DNA from: Crotophaga sulcirostris
Taxonomy: Eukaryota > Chordata > Aves > Cuculiformes > Crotophagidae
Length of the DNA: 64,000 nt
Assembly: GCA_013397455.1 (NCBI GenBank)
Contig: VYZB01000168.1
Location: forward strand, 958,839-1,022,838
Reading direction: 5' to 3'
In this document: positions 50,236 through 63,130 of the stretch, one piece after another
Layout of the letters: every line of letters begins with the position of its first letter
Position numbering within the stretch: the stretch's first letter is position 1
Notes under the pieces: generated by a model
The model's input: only the letters and a program-made list of their open reading frames with translations
Told to the model about the DNA's origin: nothing
Database searches by the model: none
Program-made: the position numbers and the translations under genes

Positions 50236-53200
50236 GGTTTACATGTAAAAAATTACAAAATCCATCAGTAAAGTTAGGCTTTGCTGACATGTACTGATGA
50301 AAACCATTCTTTGTCATAAAAATGAATGAAATGTGGGCAACTTGATAATAATACTCCAAACAGGATTAGGTCCTTCACTAAAATCACCTTTGGCATATAA
50401 GGAGAGCATGTCATTTTACTGTAGAATGCCGTTCAAGTCATATGCCCATCAGATTGTACCAAAATGCACAAACCTAGCAGATTACATGCTGAATGGCTGA
50501 ATACAGTACTGGAGCAGGAAGATTTCAAGGCCTTCTGAAAGTTCATAAATTATGATAAACTTGTTCATCCAGAATCTTCTGAAAAATGCTTGTGCATGTA
50601 ATTGTCCTTGTACCACTCTCACTGGGTCATTGACTAGCAAGGTGGCCAATGCACTCTACCCTAGCAGCGTTACACAAAACTGATCCTGAGCTGTGATCAA
50701 AGGAAAGAAGAAGTGCAAAGCACCAGCAGAACAAAGAAGATAAGGCCCACAGAAATCCATCAAATTTTAAAATGCATCAGATGCACTAACATCTCAGAGG
50801 AGACTCAGATAAGGACATAAGTAACTCTTCTTACATATTCCTTTCAGGATGTACTTTGACGTACAGCCTCACCAATTCTCCAACAGGTCTGTTCACCTCT
50901 GTTTGTTCAAGGGCCTTTCTCTTCTAACAGAGAAACTTTATTTTGCTGAGCTTCACTGATTATTAAAAGAAAAAAAACCACCTAAAAATCAAAATGTTGC
51001 TGTGTGTATTTCTCCACCAATCATACAAGTCTAACCTGGCTCTGTTTTTTCTTGTCACTGGTTTTGCCCACGACAGATCTTCTACATGTATTTCAAAAAC
51101 CAAGTTGCCACTGCTGTGTTCATCTTATTTTATATTTCCTGACATCAGGTAAAACCTCCTTTTTTTTCTTGTCTACTTCAATTAATTTATACTATAGCTT
51201 TTTTTTTTTTCCCTTATACTTTTTAATTGTACTTTTTCTTTAATTCACTGACTGTAGCGGTATCACTTAACTCTCAAAAAGTATTTTGGGGTATTCTTGA
51301 TTAAAAAAGATAGAGAAGATTAAATTCAAGTCGCTCTGTATTTTTACCTTGGTACTTCCAGTTTCCCCTGTCAGTGTAATACTTATAATAACCAAAGTAT
51401 TTACATATTTAGTATTTTAAAAATATTTTTTCAGTCCAAATATTCTAACTTCATTGTTTTAAAGCTAAGAAAAAGAAACATGTGATAGATCTAAAATAAA
51501 TTCTAAATTTCTTCTTTTAAAGTATATTTTAGTGTTTTAATTGGATTATTATTTATATAACAGTCCTCATGTTTTCTGGAAATTTAAAATAAATTCACGT
51601 CACTGTTGCAAGATTTCTTTGATGTGATATGTAGTGCCGCAAGTATTTTGGGTTTCTCTTTCTTTTCAAGCAGAGTTTGAGATACTAATGGAATCAGCTG
51701 ATTTACAGACATGGAAGTTTCAGGGGAGAAAAATAGATATATTACGAGTCTTTGGCAACTACATGTTTAACCCTGAGACAACCCTCATTCTCCTTACCTG
51801 AAAAAAATATTAAATGGATTTTATTTGCATTTCATTCTGTATATGGAAAGGTGGGTTTTTTTCCTCTTTAAAAAGCTGTGCAGTTCTTTAAACACAACCC
51901 TGAGAAATAAAAAAGCAGCTTCACAGCCTTCTACCTGGAGTTTTGATTCATATTCTCTTTCTTTCAAGTCATATGCCTGACTTATTTGTAAAAACTTCTA
52001 ATAAACATGAATCTGACAGTCAGCCTAAAATGCTGGAATCAAAAGCTGTTATTGACTTTGCCGTATTGATCAATGGTGGCCCAAGCCCCATAATAGATTA
52101 CTGTGTTTCTCTCTGAACGCGAATGCTCAGCTGTTCCTTCTCTGCATCAAATGGATGTTCCTCTGCTACCAAGTGTCAAAATGACCCAGTTCAGAACCTC
52201 CTGCTCCAGGACTTGTTTTCCCATGGATTGGGCGCATGGTGCACTTCCAGAGCCATGTAAATGCCAAAGAAACGGGTCACTGCCTCTGTTTGGAAGTGAA
52301 TTTCACATGGCTCCTTGCCACTCACCCCTGTTTTACCCACTCTTAGCAACACATCCATCCCCTTTCCCATACTATGTCTCCCCAGCATTTGTGTACTTTT
52401 GCTTCACTGTTCAGCTGTGTGTGCTATATCCTCATCATATAGAATGGGAATGGAGCCATGGGGAGGCTAATTGGCTTGTCATACAGAAAGATCATGAATA
52501 AAAGGGAGTTCGAAACCACTCCTTTCATGTCAACAGCGGGTGTACAAAACGTTGACTAGCTCCTTTCTCCTTATGTTCCTCAAACAACTCTCTCCCAGTT
52601 CTCAATTCCAAGACAGTCACTAAGTGAAAAAAATCTCTTCATCTGCTTGAATAGTATAGCAGGATAGCTTCTCCACGACACTAGTCTGAGCTCACAGCAA
52701 CCCCAAGAAGGACTATCTTATGCCTAGAGGTGACTTAACCTTCAGCAAATTGCATAGTCACGGTCCTTTCTGAACTACCTAGAGGTGTTAACCGTTCTGG
52801 AAATCAGATTGAATCCCTTCAATAAGCACTAGCAGCCATTAGGAAATCAGCCCCCATGATTTGTAGTGCTCCGAGCTGAGATTCAGGCCAATGATCAATC
52901 CAGCTAAGTTCATAGTAGCTACAATCTTTCATGAGGGATACAAGGATTCATAAAACATAGGAAATTCTGCTATTTCTACAGTTGCCCCCTAAAAACAAAA
53001 ACTAAAAAAAAGCAAGAACTACTCACATTACTGAAAATATGCAATTCAGAAATGCTTAAATGCAGAAATGTCTGAGGAAAATTTCTACTTCTGTTCAAAC
53101 AAAACAATGTAATCTGTACTGAACACCCAGTTGTAAAAAACGTTTAAATATCCTTTCACAGGAAGAAATTATACATAATGTTCAAGAAAAGTGAAATGAA

Positions 53201-53812
53201 CACATAAATACTGTTTTCAGTGAAACCTGATATTTTTCACAGATTGTTTTCCTAAATTAGAATATTTCCACTAGATTCAATCAGAAGAAAAGCAAAAGAT
53301 TAAAGAAAAGCAGAGAGGTTCAGTGACCCACTCAAGACAGGTCGCAATTTGCATGAGACCCAAGTAGGTTAGGAGCAAGGTGTATACAGAAGCCACACAG
53401 AAGAAAGCTTGCATTGCACTTCCCTGAGAGTAAGCCCACATCCAACATTTCCAGATCTATTAATCAACAGCTTTCCATTCAAACTGGGAGAAAACAAAAC
53501 CATGCTGTGAAGCAAACAATGGGCACTGGTATTGAAATGAAAAGGATATGGAGAACATGAGAGTTTTAGAGCAGGTGGCATCAGACCCTTCCTGAGCAAG
53601 TCAAGGGCTCAGTGTTCCCAAAGCAACTCAGCAGAGAGCTCCCCAAAGCAATCTCTTACACAGTCTTCTGTAGTATGTAAATTTATCGAAAAACAGTCCC
53701 CTTTGCCTACTGGGAGATGAGTGTTCTGTGATCCGTCCTCTCAACCCACACTGACACAGGCAGCTGACATTGTGGTTTTGAAGATTTCCCTTTTGTTTTT
53801 GCTGCCAGCTCG
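50236..53812. other. Non-coding DNA, no gene recognised
   Basis: Very AT-rich around 51000-51600. Segment 52030-52330 is of mixed composition with several CpGs and is spanned by a 132-codon + frame (52103-52501) without recognisable domain; it may be a conserved element. An octamer ATTTGCAT (reverse of ATGCAAAT) lies at 51823-51830. Confidence 0.5.
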
Positions 53813-53870
53813 TGGGAGGGGAAGAGAAGGAGGAAGGGGAAAGAGGAGGGTGTAACGCGCCCGCGAGTGT
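53813..53870. promoter_or_regulatory. Local CpG cluster next to purine-rich tract
   Basis: Four CpGs fall within ten bases at 53856-53865 (acgcgcccgcg), directly after a G/A-rich tract (53813-53850). This stands out in CpG-poor surroundings. GATAAATAGG lies downstream at 54072 and could act as an AT-rich TATA-like box, but its spacing does not link it to the cluster. A small unmethylated promoter or enhancer is possible. A minus-strand frame of 145 codons (53628-54065) covers the area without recognisable domain. Confidence 0.3.
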
Positions 53871-54762
53871 GTGTAGGCAGGCCAAGAGAATCTGTGCCAC
53901 CGAACACCCAGATGGCAGGAAAAAGTCACCTTTTACTAACTGGATCTGAGGCAGATTTTTATAGTGTGTGGGTGTGAGAGAGGGCAGGGGCTGTGAGGAG
54001 GATGCAGAAAAGCAGAGCATGTAAATGCACATATGTTTGCTCCAGAAAGAGGGAGAGACGGGCACACAGGGGATAAATAGGCTTCTATCTGCATATATAG
54101 ATTGACAGAGCTACACAGGAAAGAGTAGCTGAGTTATGGAGATATCCTTCAGGAGCAGAAATCCAAGCACCTAATAAAGCCTCTCCTTTCCTCTCCTCTC
54201 TGCAGAGGCACACGGGAGGTCACCAGCTTCCCAGTTCCCTTGCAAGGTATGTTACAGGACAGTTTCCTTTTCCAAAGATCCCCTGATGTTAGGTTTAAAA
54301 ATCATGAAAAACTGTCTGTCTTGAGCTGTACTTTCTCTACACCCATTGAGGTAACAGAGCCCAGATGTAAATCAAGGGCCCACATTCTGCGACTTCATGC
54401 TCCTGAGAGCAAGGCTCTGCCTCCACCTGTGCCTGTCTGCAATCTGAATTCCTGGCTTTAGGAAGAAATGAACCAGAAGAAACAATTAAATTCTACTTCT
54501 CTTGACTCCCTTATATCTATGCTAATAAACTAAACCAGGCCATGGTCTATTCCTTGACCTTGTAGGCATGAAGGCTTGGCATATGTGTAGTTAAATTATC
54601 TACCCTCTTTATAAAACCGAATGGGCTGAGTCCCACTTGCCTGAAACAGTCTGTACTATCCCCAAGACTGTGTATGGGGACTGTGACAGAATGCTGATTA
54701 ACATGGGCCCAAAACATGGCAGGAAGTGTGCTAATAGTAAAATAGTATGGATGGACCCTTGC
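53871..54762. other. Non-coding DNA, no gene recognised
   Basis: CT-rich sequence at 54177-54205. No gene or repeat otherwise. Confidence 0.5.
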
Positions 54763-54900
54763 CACAAAATCACAAAGTGGTTGAAATTGGAAGGCACGTC
54801 TGGGGACCTTTTTGTTCAACCACTTTGCTCCAGTAGGGTCACCTACTTGTCAGTGAGCAAGCCTGTGCATATATTTACCAGTGTACACGAATCCTTGGGA
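54763..54900 (-). mobile_element. CR1 LINE 3' end (antisense)
   Basis: 'cacaaaatcacaaagtggtt', 'ttggaaggcacgtctgggga', 'ttcaaccactttgctccagt' and 'agggtcacct' follow in order the antisense of the bird CR1 3' untranslated region ('gaatcatagaatggtt.gggttggaaggcacctctggagatcatctagtccaaccccctgctc.agcagggtcacct'). This fragment belongs to the ATTCTATG-ending CR1 type, like the one at 27350. The 169-codon + frame at 54637-55146 runs through it and is not a gene. Confidence 0.8.
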
Positions 54901-56559
54901 AGGTCCCAACTCTTCCATTTCCAGGAGTGGAATCCCGCTTGTAGTTTCCATTCATCTGAACTATCTGAGGTGCTGGATGCGGCTTTTTGGCACACTAACA
55001 CAATCCAGAGGGACATGAAGGTTGGTTGGAACTGGAGAAACCTGCTTTATCTGGAAGTGTTTTGGATTCACATAAATGATTCTCCAAAGATGAAACTAAG
55101 TATCTCTAAATATCCCATGTTAATTGCATGTCTGAATCAGTACTGATGCTCATCCTAAATCTAAAGGTTCTTGAAATTCCTTCCATAATAGGAAATTTAA
55201 TGAAATGCATGCAAGACAGCTTAAGGCCATGACCGTCTCACTTTGGGTGTGGTTCTTAAAGATTTGTAATTAAGTCAGATCTGTTAAAAGACTGACAAGA
55301 TTCCCAGTGAGATGTGAGCAGACTGAGGAAGATGTAAGTCTTGTGGTGACTGAAAAGAGAAGGGCCAGAGGGGTCATTTGAACCTCATTTAGAGTAAAAT
55401 GCAAAACTACACAAAGAAAATATGATAATTATCTTAAGAGTCTTGTCCAGAGGGTTTGCTGTAACCTTACATGTCTAATGCCCACAGGTTATGGGACCTG
55501 GTTGACTGGGATGGGCCATTTTGTTTTGATAGTTTGTTATTTCTAATTTGATAACAGAATTTAAGTCAGTAATTCCTGGACTGAATAAGTGTTGTCTGTG
55601 TCCGTCATTCACCAGAGAAAACCAAGCATCACCCAATGCTTCTGCAAATTTTTTCTGTTAACTACACAGGAAAAGACTGTGCTCCTTATTCTTCATTTAA
55701 ACCCAGTCACCAAAGAGATGTCTTGCATCGTGCTAATAGAGAGGTATGTAAAGTCACCTCACATGCTGGCATGTGCCTTGGGAGAAATCCACTGGGAACA
55801 CCTCGACAGTGAGTATCAAGGCAGACCTTTTTCAGTGCCTTCAAGAGAAATCAAAAGCAAATGAAAACAGGAAAAAATAATCGCCTCATGTCTCCCTCTC
55901 TGAAGGCAGCAGATGCTTTAAAATCTACTAGGCAGGGTCTGCTGTGTAGCAGACAGTGAGGTGGAGGGGCTGGCTGTTCAGTACGGCTTCCTCTGCTTCC
56001 CAGACCTACTCCAGGGATTGCATCTGCCATGTGCAATTTTGGCATTTTCATCTATCTGGATGACTGTTCTGCAGATATTTTGTATGGGGAGCTGCGTTTG
56101 TTTTCTGGACCTCCTTGGCCCTCCCTGTGTGAGGGAGGGAGCCTTGTACGTGGTAAACAGCACACCACACACGCTATTAGTAATCTACCAACTGGTCAAC
56201 GAACAGGAACTGCTGCAAGTGGCATTTCCAGTTGACTCCAATGCTTTAATTGTTCACACTGTGTTAAATAGAAACACACACCTCTTTCTAGAGACGACAA
56301 ACTCAAGGCCTGCCTCTCCACCTCACCTTCAGTGCTTTTTCTTTGGCCTGGGGCAGGTTATTCCTTCCAAGTGGAGACACCCTGTTGTAGAGTTTGCTGT
56401 GATAGCAGAAAGGGACACCAGAACACCAACATTCGTAAATGAGGGCATGAACCTCAATCCTTGTACCCAAACTGTACATATTCCTGCTCATGTTAAGCAA
56501 CAGCTAATTCTGGCTGGGTATGTTCACCTTTTTTTTATCATGAGCTAGATCTTAATGAG
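54901..56559. other. Non-coding DNA with the longest gap-free frame
   Basis: The + frame 55961-56548 (195 codons) is the longest in the window outside the N gap. Its product contains hydrophobic stretches near residues 20-50 but matches no family I recognise, has no good upstream context, and is overlapped by frames on both strands. Probably chance, in a locally less AT-rich stretch. Confidence 0.45.
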
Positions 56560-56627
56560 GGCCTGGTTCAAAACCCTCTGAAGCCAATGGAGAGACTCTA
56601 TGTCTTCAGGAGCTTTGGATCAGGTTC
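56560..56627. repeat. Short palindromic amniote-type repeat
   Basis: The left arm ggcctggttcaaaacc...ctgaagccaatgg and the right arm ...cttcaggagctttggatcaggttc are largely reverse complements. The form matches a palindromic sequence I recall as common in turtles, crocodiles and birds (cctgatccaaagcccactgaagtcaatgg and its mirror). Likely a tiny non-autonomous DNA element; the family name is not known to me. Confidence 0.55.
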
Positions 56628-58885
56628 ATAAGAAGTCATCTTCAGCACTGCTAGTAGAACAGACATTAGATGGTATGAATCAGTGCAGTGACACTACTTC
56701 CACAAAGTGAAGCCAAAGTATGAAGTCAAAGTATGTAAATAGAGACTTATTTCAGGAGCTCTGCCAATAGAGAAAAAAAAGTTTTCTCTGTAACAATTCA
56801 ACAAAGCTGCTGTTGAGCTATTGTATCTCCAAATACCTTCCAGGAAGTTCTTTTTGCAGTTTTGATATCAAAAGGGATCACTTAAAATATATGTGAACTT
56901 CACCTGCAGAGTGCTTATTTCTTTGATTTTAGAACAGCAACAACAAAAAGAATAGCAAAAAAAGAAAGCGATTTTTTTCACTAATGCAACAAAATATATT
57001 ACAGATTGCTGAAGTCAGATGGACTTATATACAAATGTTGATACCCCAAACCCACACCTCTAAACATTTCTTTTAAGGAAATATAATTAACTGCCTATTC
57101 TGATCTCTCTTATAGCACTGATTCAAGGTGCTGCAAATGTCAGTAATGGAGTGAGTTACTTTGGGACATAGTTCGCAGTGCCCTGCAGGGTCCCATGTGG
57201 GGTATGACAGTCCCTTTTATCAGGTTGCTATCTTTTCTTGGCACTTAAGATGTTGTTACAGATTTGTGAAAGGGACCGTCAAGGAAGCTGCATTCTGAGC
57301 AGGTCCCTTTCTCCACATTGTCGTGCAGGAACACATGCTATTTTACCAGCTCACACTGTCAAGAAAGGATGGATCACATAATGCCAAATTCTGGCTATAT
57401 AGAGCTGATTTAATGAAAAATGCATTTTACACTTTTCAGTTCGTCCTAAACTCAAAAACAAAACTCAAAAACTCAAACTTTTTCCGTAAATACAAGCATA
57501 AGACACATCTACAATACTCTGCTATAAATATCTAAACCTTTGGCATCTGAATTTGAGATGTCATCCCACTAAAGACAATCCATTTTGAATGAATTGTTAT
57601 TGGACACAAGCATTTAAGATGATTATTTTAAGGACAGGCAGGCCCTTCACTTCCTCCACTGACCACAGAAGGGGTAGGGATGGTCAGCTCAGATTTAAAC
57701 ATCTATCTTTTAGACATTTAAATAGATCCTATTCCTGAAACTTAAGTAGGGGATCATATACTGCAAATGGAAAAGGCTTGATTTGTGCTGCGGAATTCTG
57801 TGGACACTACTACCAGTAGAAGATCCTTGATCCTCACCATGATGGAGATGAAGCCACTCCTGCCAGTTTAAGAGCTGGCTCTGCTCATAGAGGGAGTCTT
57901 TGGCTGTCCCTGTACTGTGAACAGATTTACTGTTACATCTGTGTCTGCGCCAGGAAAACTTACCCTAGTTTCTGAGATGTGTAAAGGTTCTTATCACAGA
58001 TGAAACTGAACTGACATTCATAGATCTGAAGAAAAGAATTTGTCATCCGAATATTTTAATCTCACTCTAAGCACACTGGATTTGAGTCTAGGTTCAAGGC
58101 AGGTTCTCCAGCTTCTGAGTTCAGCCGCACAGCATAACATGGGTTTGATAAAAAACTGCATCCAGTTCCATGTGCAACAAACCAGAAGCAAAAAAAAAAA
58201 AAACCCGAAAATGCAAAAACAATGAACTGAGTAATTTAAAGGAAAAAAAAAACTGACTTAAAAACAAGGAAGGAAATGTACCGAACAAAGCAAAACTACT
58301 GCAAATAACACACAGTTGTTTTCATTTTCATGCAGAAAATTTCTTTCAGGAAAATAAAATAAAAATGAGAAAAAAAGAGAAAAAAAAGTATTTGCTGTAT
58401 CTTTATTCAAGGTGGATTCCCAGATTCTCTGTATACCTGGATAACGCTCTCCATTTGGGGTTTAAACCTTAGTGCCATAAGAGTATCTTGCTATGGACAA
58501 TGGCAATGAGTGAGATTGTGTAGTGTAAGACTAACTTGAAGTCTCACCTCACAGCTTTACTATCCAGCTGATTTCCCCAGGCACAGATGCAAACATCTGG
58601 GTGTTTGTATGCATGTTGACATTTATTTCTTTATTTTTTAATGCCATGGGAAACTGAGGATTATGTTTGTTATTTCAACTAACCAGGCATTAAAATACCT
58701 TGAGATTATAATGCCCTTACTGAGTTTCACTGAAAGGCACTAGACAGAAAGAGGATAACACAGCCCTAGAAAATAGTAACAGGGAAAAATACAAACCACA
58801 AGTGCATTAGAAACAATACCCAAATGTAATGCACCGAGTAAACGGATTTTTTTTTTCCCGCCCTTCCTTTCACATTGTTGTAGAT
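56628..58885. other. Non-coding DNA, no gene recognised
   Basis: AT-rich unique DNA. An A14 run lies at 58190-58203 and A-rich sequence extends to about 58390. No supported gene. Confidence 0.55.
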
Positions 58886-58904
58886 CGGCCACCAGAGGGA
58901 GTCC
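58886..58904 (+). promoter_or_regulatory. CTCF-like site
   Basis: CGGCCACCAGAGGGAGTCC resembles the CTCF core consensus GGCCACCAGRGGGCGC. The main deviation is A in place of the conserved C after GGG, which would weaken binding. Its effect as an insulator or loop anchor is inferred. Confidence 0.4.
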
Positions 58905-61900
58905 AAGAGACCCCCAACAACTGCAGGATAAACAGATCAGTTTTTGGCAAAATAAAGGTAATTAAACATTTTCTACCGGGGGCTGCAGAGTTCAAACCAA
59001 TGTGAGTTGCTTTAGGTCACTGCAAGATCTGCATCACAGCAAGATTTCTCAGAACGGCTAAATCAGACTTAATTTACAGTTTTACTTCCCCAAGAAAACA
59101 AAGGGAATAAAGAAGCAAGTTGACATTTGTTAGTATTATTGTTGATACTGAAAATGGTTTTCTCCTTGTGTATTTCTAATTAACTAATATTACATGTTTA
59201 TAAGTCAATGACATGGACAAGAAGGTCAGAAAGTCAGAATTCAAAGGACAAACAATGCCTCCTCTGTATCATTATACATTTGCTCATGTGTATGGAAATA
59301 CACACAGATATTTAAAAACAAGTACAATACATACTGTTCAGTTTTACCCTTTGGTAGGAGAGGATGAAACACTGAACAGGTCACTGACTGTATTAGTCAA
59401 TGTAATTAACTGTCAGCAATGAGAACGTACAATCTCTACGGGTTTAATCCATGGCTCTCTTCACAGCCATTGAGGATGGGGCCAAGAGTCCCAGCAGTCT
59501 AAAGTCAAATTCATCCAACCAAACACTAATATCTGCTCAAAGTCAGCATGAGTCATCTGTCTTTCCTACCTCTCCATTACCTAAGAAGAGAGCTAAGAAG
59601 TGGAAACCTACACTGTAGGGACCCAAAGGCTGATCAAATGAATACCAGTACCAATCTATCTATGCTCCTGTTCTCCAGATACAAATTGTACCCAGCCTTT
59701 CACATTTTCATCCATTTTATCTCTATGGCTTTATGTAAAACCTCAGGTTTTATTGCCACATCCATGCAAGTTAATACAATACAGTTTTGTCCACATCCTT
59801 TTGTTTCAATGTTATTTTGAAAAAGAAGATGAATTGAAAATATAAGCATTGGAATCTGGACCCTGGATAGAAACAGGGTCTTTGATTCAACTGTGCCATT
59901 ACAGTAAAGCCCCAGTTTTCATAGCTGTCCCTTAGCCTGCACACTCAGATGACAACAGCTTGAGCTGTTCCATGATAGACCTTTTACCAGCACAAGGCAG
60001 TATTATAACACTGAAGTCAATGGCACTACTTTAAATTATATGGTTGAATACCTCTTTAGAATCTACACAACACTTATGGTTTATGTAACTTCAGCATTAT
60101 TTTTTTCTTCAAGGGAAAAGAATAACTTTTTATTTATTATCATTGTTTTTTTTGCATAGCTGGCAAGAAGGTTAGAGTTAGTCTCTTTCTCTCTCCTCCT
60201 CTCTGAGTACCAGCTGTTCTTCATGGGGGGATATATGAGCAGTTTTACACAGTTTTAATATCCACTAGAAATTACATCTCACTGCCTTTAGGGACTGAAC
60301 CTTTAAAATTCAATTTCAAATAAATACAATTATAAAATAAGGCAGGAAAAAAAGGGCAAGAGAAGGAAAGAGTGTATCAGAATTCAGTTCCTCACTATAA
60401 GAGCTTTGGGGCACAGTCAATGGGGCTGTTTTTTTTAGTAACTGTAAGAAAAAATGGCCAGGGGCTCTGAGATTAGCATGTTGATGCTTTGGTCACCATT
60501 CTCTATATGAAGCCAGAGATGGCAGAATCTCATGCTGCAGAGGAGGAAGGGGACCAGGACGTTTGCAGAGGAAGTTTTTACATCTTCCCAAAAGCCATCA
60601 TAATTAGAGAAACACTGGAAGAGTTGAGAATGAAAACACAACATGAAATAGAGCTGAAAGAAAGAAAGGAGGACTGCTGAAATATTATCTTTGAGTTCTT
60701 CCCTCAGAAAAGCAGGGCCTAGGAGAGCACAGCTGCGATTCTGGTAGGAAAAAGAACCCCTACAAGAACTACAAAACAACCATCCTAAGGCTGAAAGCTT
60801 TGCAGCCTTTTAATTTCATTCAATAATGACACAGAGGGGATGATCATGTTAAAATGTAAGATGGGTGGTAACTGCATGTGCAGCGTTTCTAACAAGCCAG
60901 TATTTTTAGCTGGAGAAGACTTCACACAAACACAAAATTAAGAAAGACCTTGCTTACAGGTCTGAACAGTCCTGAGCTGATAGGTGGTTCTTCTGTTCAG
61001 TGAAGCTAAGGGAAACAAAGCACATTTAGCATTTTGCACCAGTGATCTGCTATTTATTGCTAGTAATACACAACATTGTGCTGTAACACCTGTTGGGACC
61101 TCAGTGTACGCACATCCTGAACATAACAGCCAAGCAAGCATTTCTAGAAGGAGAAACAGATGCACAGAAAATGCAGGGAGGAGAGGCTAAGGTTGTAGAG
61201 TAGGTCATTCACTAGTTCTTGTGCCCTGTCTCAGTTTGCACTACATTCAGAGAGCAGAAATATACTGGAGACTTACTTGAATGCTGAGGATGGATTGGTT
61301 ACAATTATGGTTCATCGGTCTGGTTGAAAATAGAACTGGTACTATTGAATCAACACAGAAATTCATGTTCATTGGGAAAATTCTTGTATCAAACAAATAC
61401 AAATGACTTTGAAAAATGAGACTCTACCTGTGCACTCCATGTAGGCAACAGATGCTCAAGGTGTTTGGCAACTTGCAAGACAACATTTGCATGTAGGTGA
61501 CCCATTCCAAGCCCAGCAGTCTCCCTGTGTGCTCTCTCTCCCTCACTTTGTGGGAGGTATCTGCTTTATACAAAAGGCAATTAACACTTATGCACATAGG
61601 GGAACGTATATGACCATGGACTGTTTGGACTGTGTGTAGGTTGGACTCCAACAACTTATGTCTGATTTTCTGAGCTAAATCTAAGCGTATATGTTCTCTG
61701 GAAATCGAGGTAATGAATACTTGATGGGAAGAAGTTCTTTTTTCCTTTCATCAGAAATTCTTGAATTTTAGACCAACTGAATAACGTAGTTGTGACAGAG
61801 CATCCCTGAGGATTTCCAAGAACTCAAAAATCACATAAAAAGGGGAAACAGGATTCATGGACACAAGAGAATTACTAAGCCAGGAAATATACAGAAAAAG

Positions 61901-63072
61901 GCAAACAGCTTCTTGGGTCAGACATCTCGCGAAATTGCTCCGAGTCTTGCCTGGAGCAGATTCTGTTGTAAGATCATGTTTGGGGAATCAGTGGTCCCAG
62001 GAAACGTTTCTCCTTTTCTCTAGCAATTTTGCCAGTCACTGCTGGGACTTTAGTGGGAATCCTTGGAAGCAGATTTCTTCTACATCCTTTCCATATCACT
62101 CTCCAATGACCAACTTTGCTCAGTCCAATATGCCCAACTGTAATAGGATGCAGTCGAAAATTGGTCAACACTTACAAAGTCCTTTCTCTTTTATCTCCCC
62201 TTGCTCTTCATCTGCTCCCTTTCCAGGCCTTGTTCTTTCTTAAACAACTTGCGTAGCATGAGTTAACCAGGTATCACCTCAGAAAACTGTCCTCTTTTGC
62301 CATGTGTCTGAATAAGCATCGGATTTGCAGTTATTTGTTTAGCCACTGAGCTGACCGAATTAGACTAACTCAACACATGCAGTGAGGGGAGGAGGACATG
62401 AGGAGGAAGGACCCTTCTAGCAGAAAAAGGAAAGATGCTGGGGAAGTGCTGTTGTCATGGTAATTAACCCTGCTTTGGAAATGGTGTCCTTCCTTCCCCC
62501 AGAAAATCTGCTAGGTAATTCCCCTTTCCTCTCCATCATGTGCACTGCAGAACTGGGACAGAGCTGCACGGGATCAAAGCTGAGTTACAGAGCTCAGGAG
62601 GTTGTGACAGTTGCATTTGTGTGAGGGGAGATGTGTGGGAGAACTTCCTTCTGCTAAATTCAGTGACACACTGTTAACAAGACAATACAACAGCCATGGT
62701 TGGTTGCTGTTTTCTCTCTTACCCCCCCCCCCTTTTTTTTACAGCCCAATGAGACCTTTCATTATATTTCAAACATGTTTCCTTTAAAGTTGTTGTGAAG
62801 ATTCCCTCCTACTGCTTCCACTGCTCTTCCTCTTCTTTCACTGCAGCTGATAAGCATCTCACTGTCAGGTTCTGTTTTATACACGCAATGCACAGCATGG
62901 GGTTGTGGCAAAACAGCTTGCTCTTCTCCCTCAGAGATGTCATCTCACAAGAAGTCCGCTCTTACCAAGCCAACTAGTCTCCCTCATCTCTAATTTCAAG
63001 GAAATTTAGTATGTTCTTCACCCACAGAGTTGGAGAATAGGTCAATAACATTTCCAAGACAGATTTTCTGAT
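58905..63072. other. Non-coding DNA, no gene recognised
   Basis: Frames up to 128 codons (61857-62243) without recognisable domain. The core CTGAAGTCAATGG appears at 60011-60023, possibly another relic of the palindromic family. C11T8 followed by ACAG at 62722-62744 resembles a splice acceptor but no exon follows. Confidence 0.5.
62722..62740 (+). repeat. C11T8 homopolymer pair
   Basis: Eleven C then eight T; with the preceding TTTCTCTCTTA it forms a long pyrimidine tract ending in ACAG at 62744. Confidence 0.9.
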
Positions 63073-63130
63073 GGTGTAAATTTGTACAGCTCCACTGAAG
63101 TCAAAGAACTTACTGTCAAGAGGGTCTGAA
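63073..63130. repeat. Second short palindromic amniote-type repeat
   Basis: 'ggtgtaaatttgtacagctc' followed by 'cactgaagtcaaag' and a degraded right arm ending 'agggtctgaa' matches a palindromic amniote sequence (ggtgtaaat..gcatagctccattgaagtcaatgg...ccagctgaggatctgg). The left arm is much better preserved than the right. Confidence 0.5.

Noticed and set aside
54637..55146. 169-codon frame as a gene
   Set aside because: It runs through an antisense CR1 3' end, which is non-coding in that direction.
58190..58203. A14 run as a retrocopy tail
   Set aside because: No AATAAA at the right distance upstream and no recognisable parent sequence.
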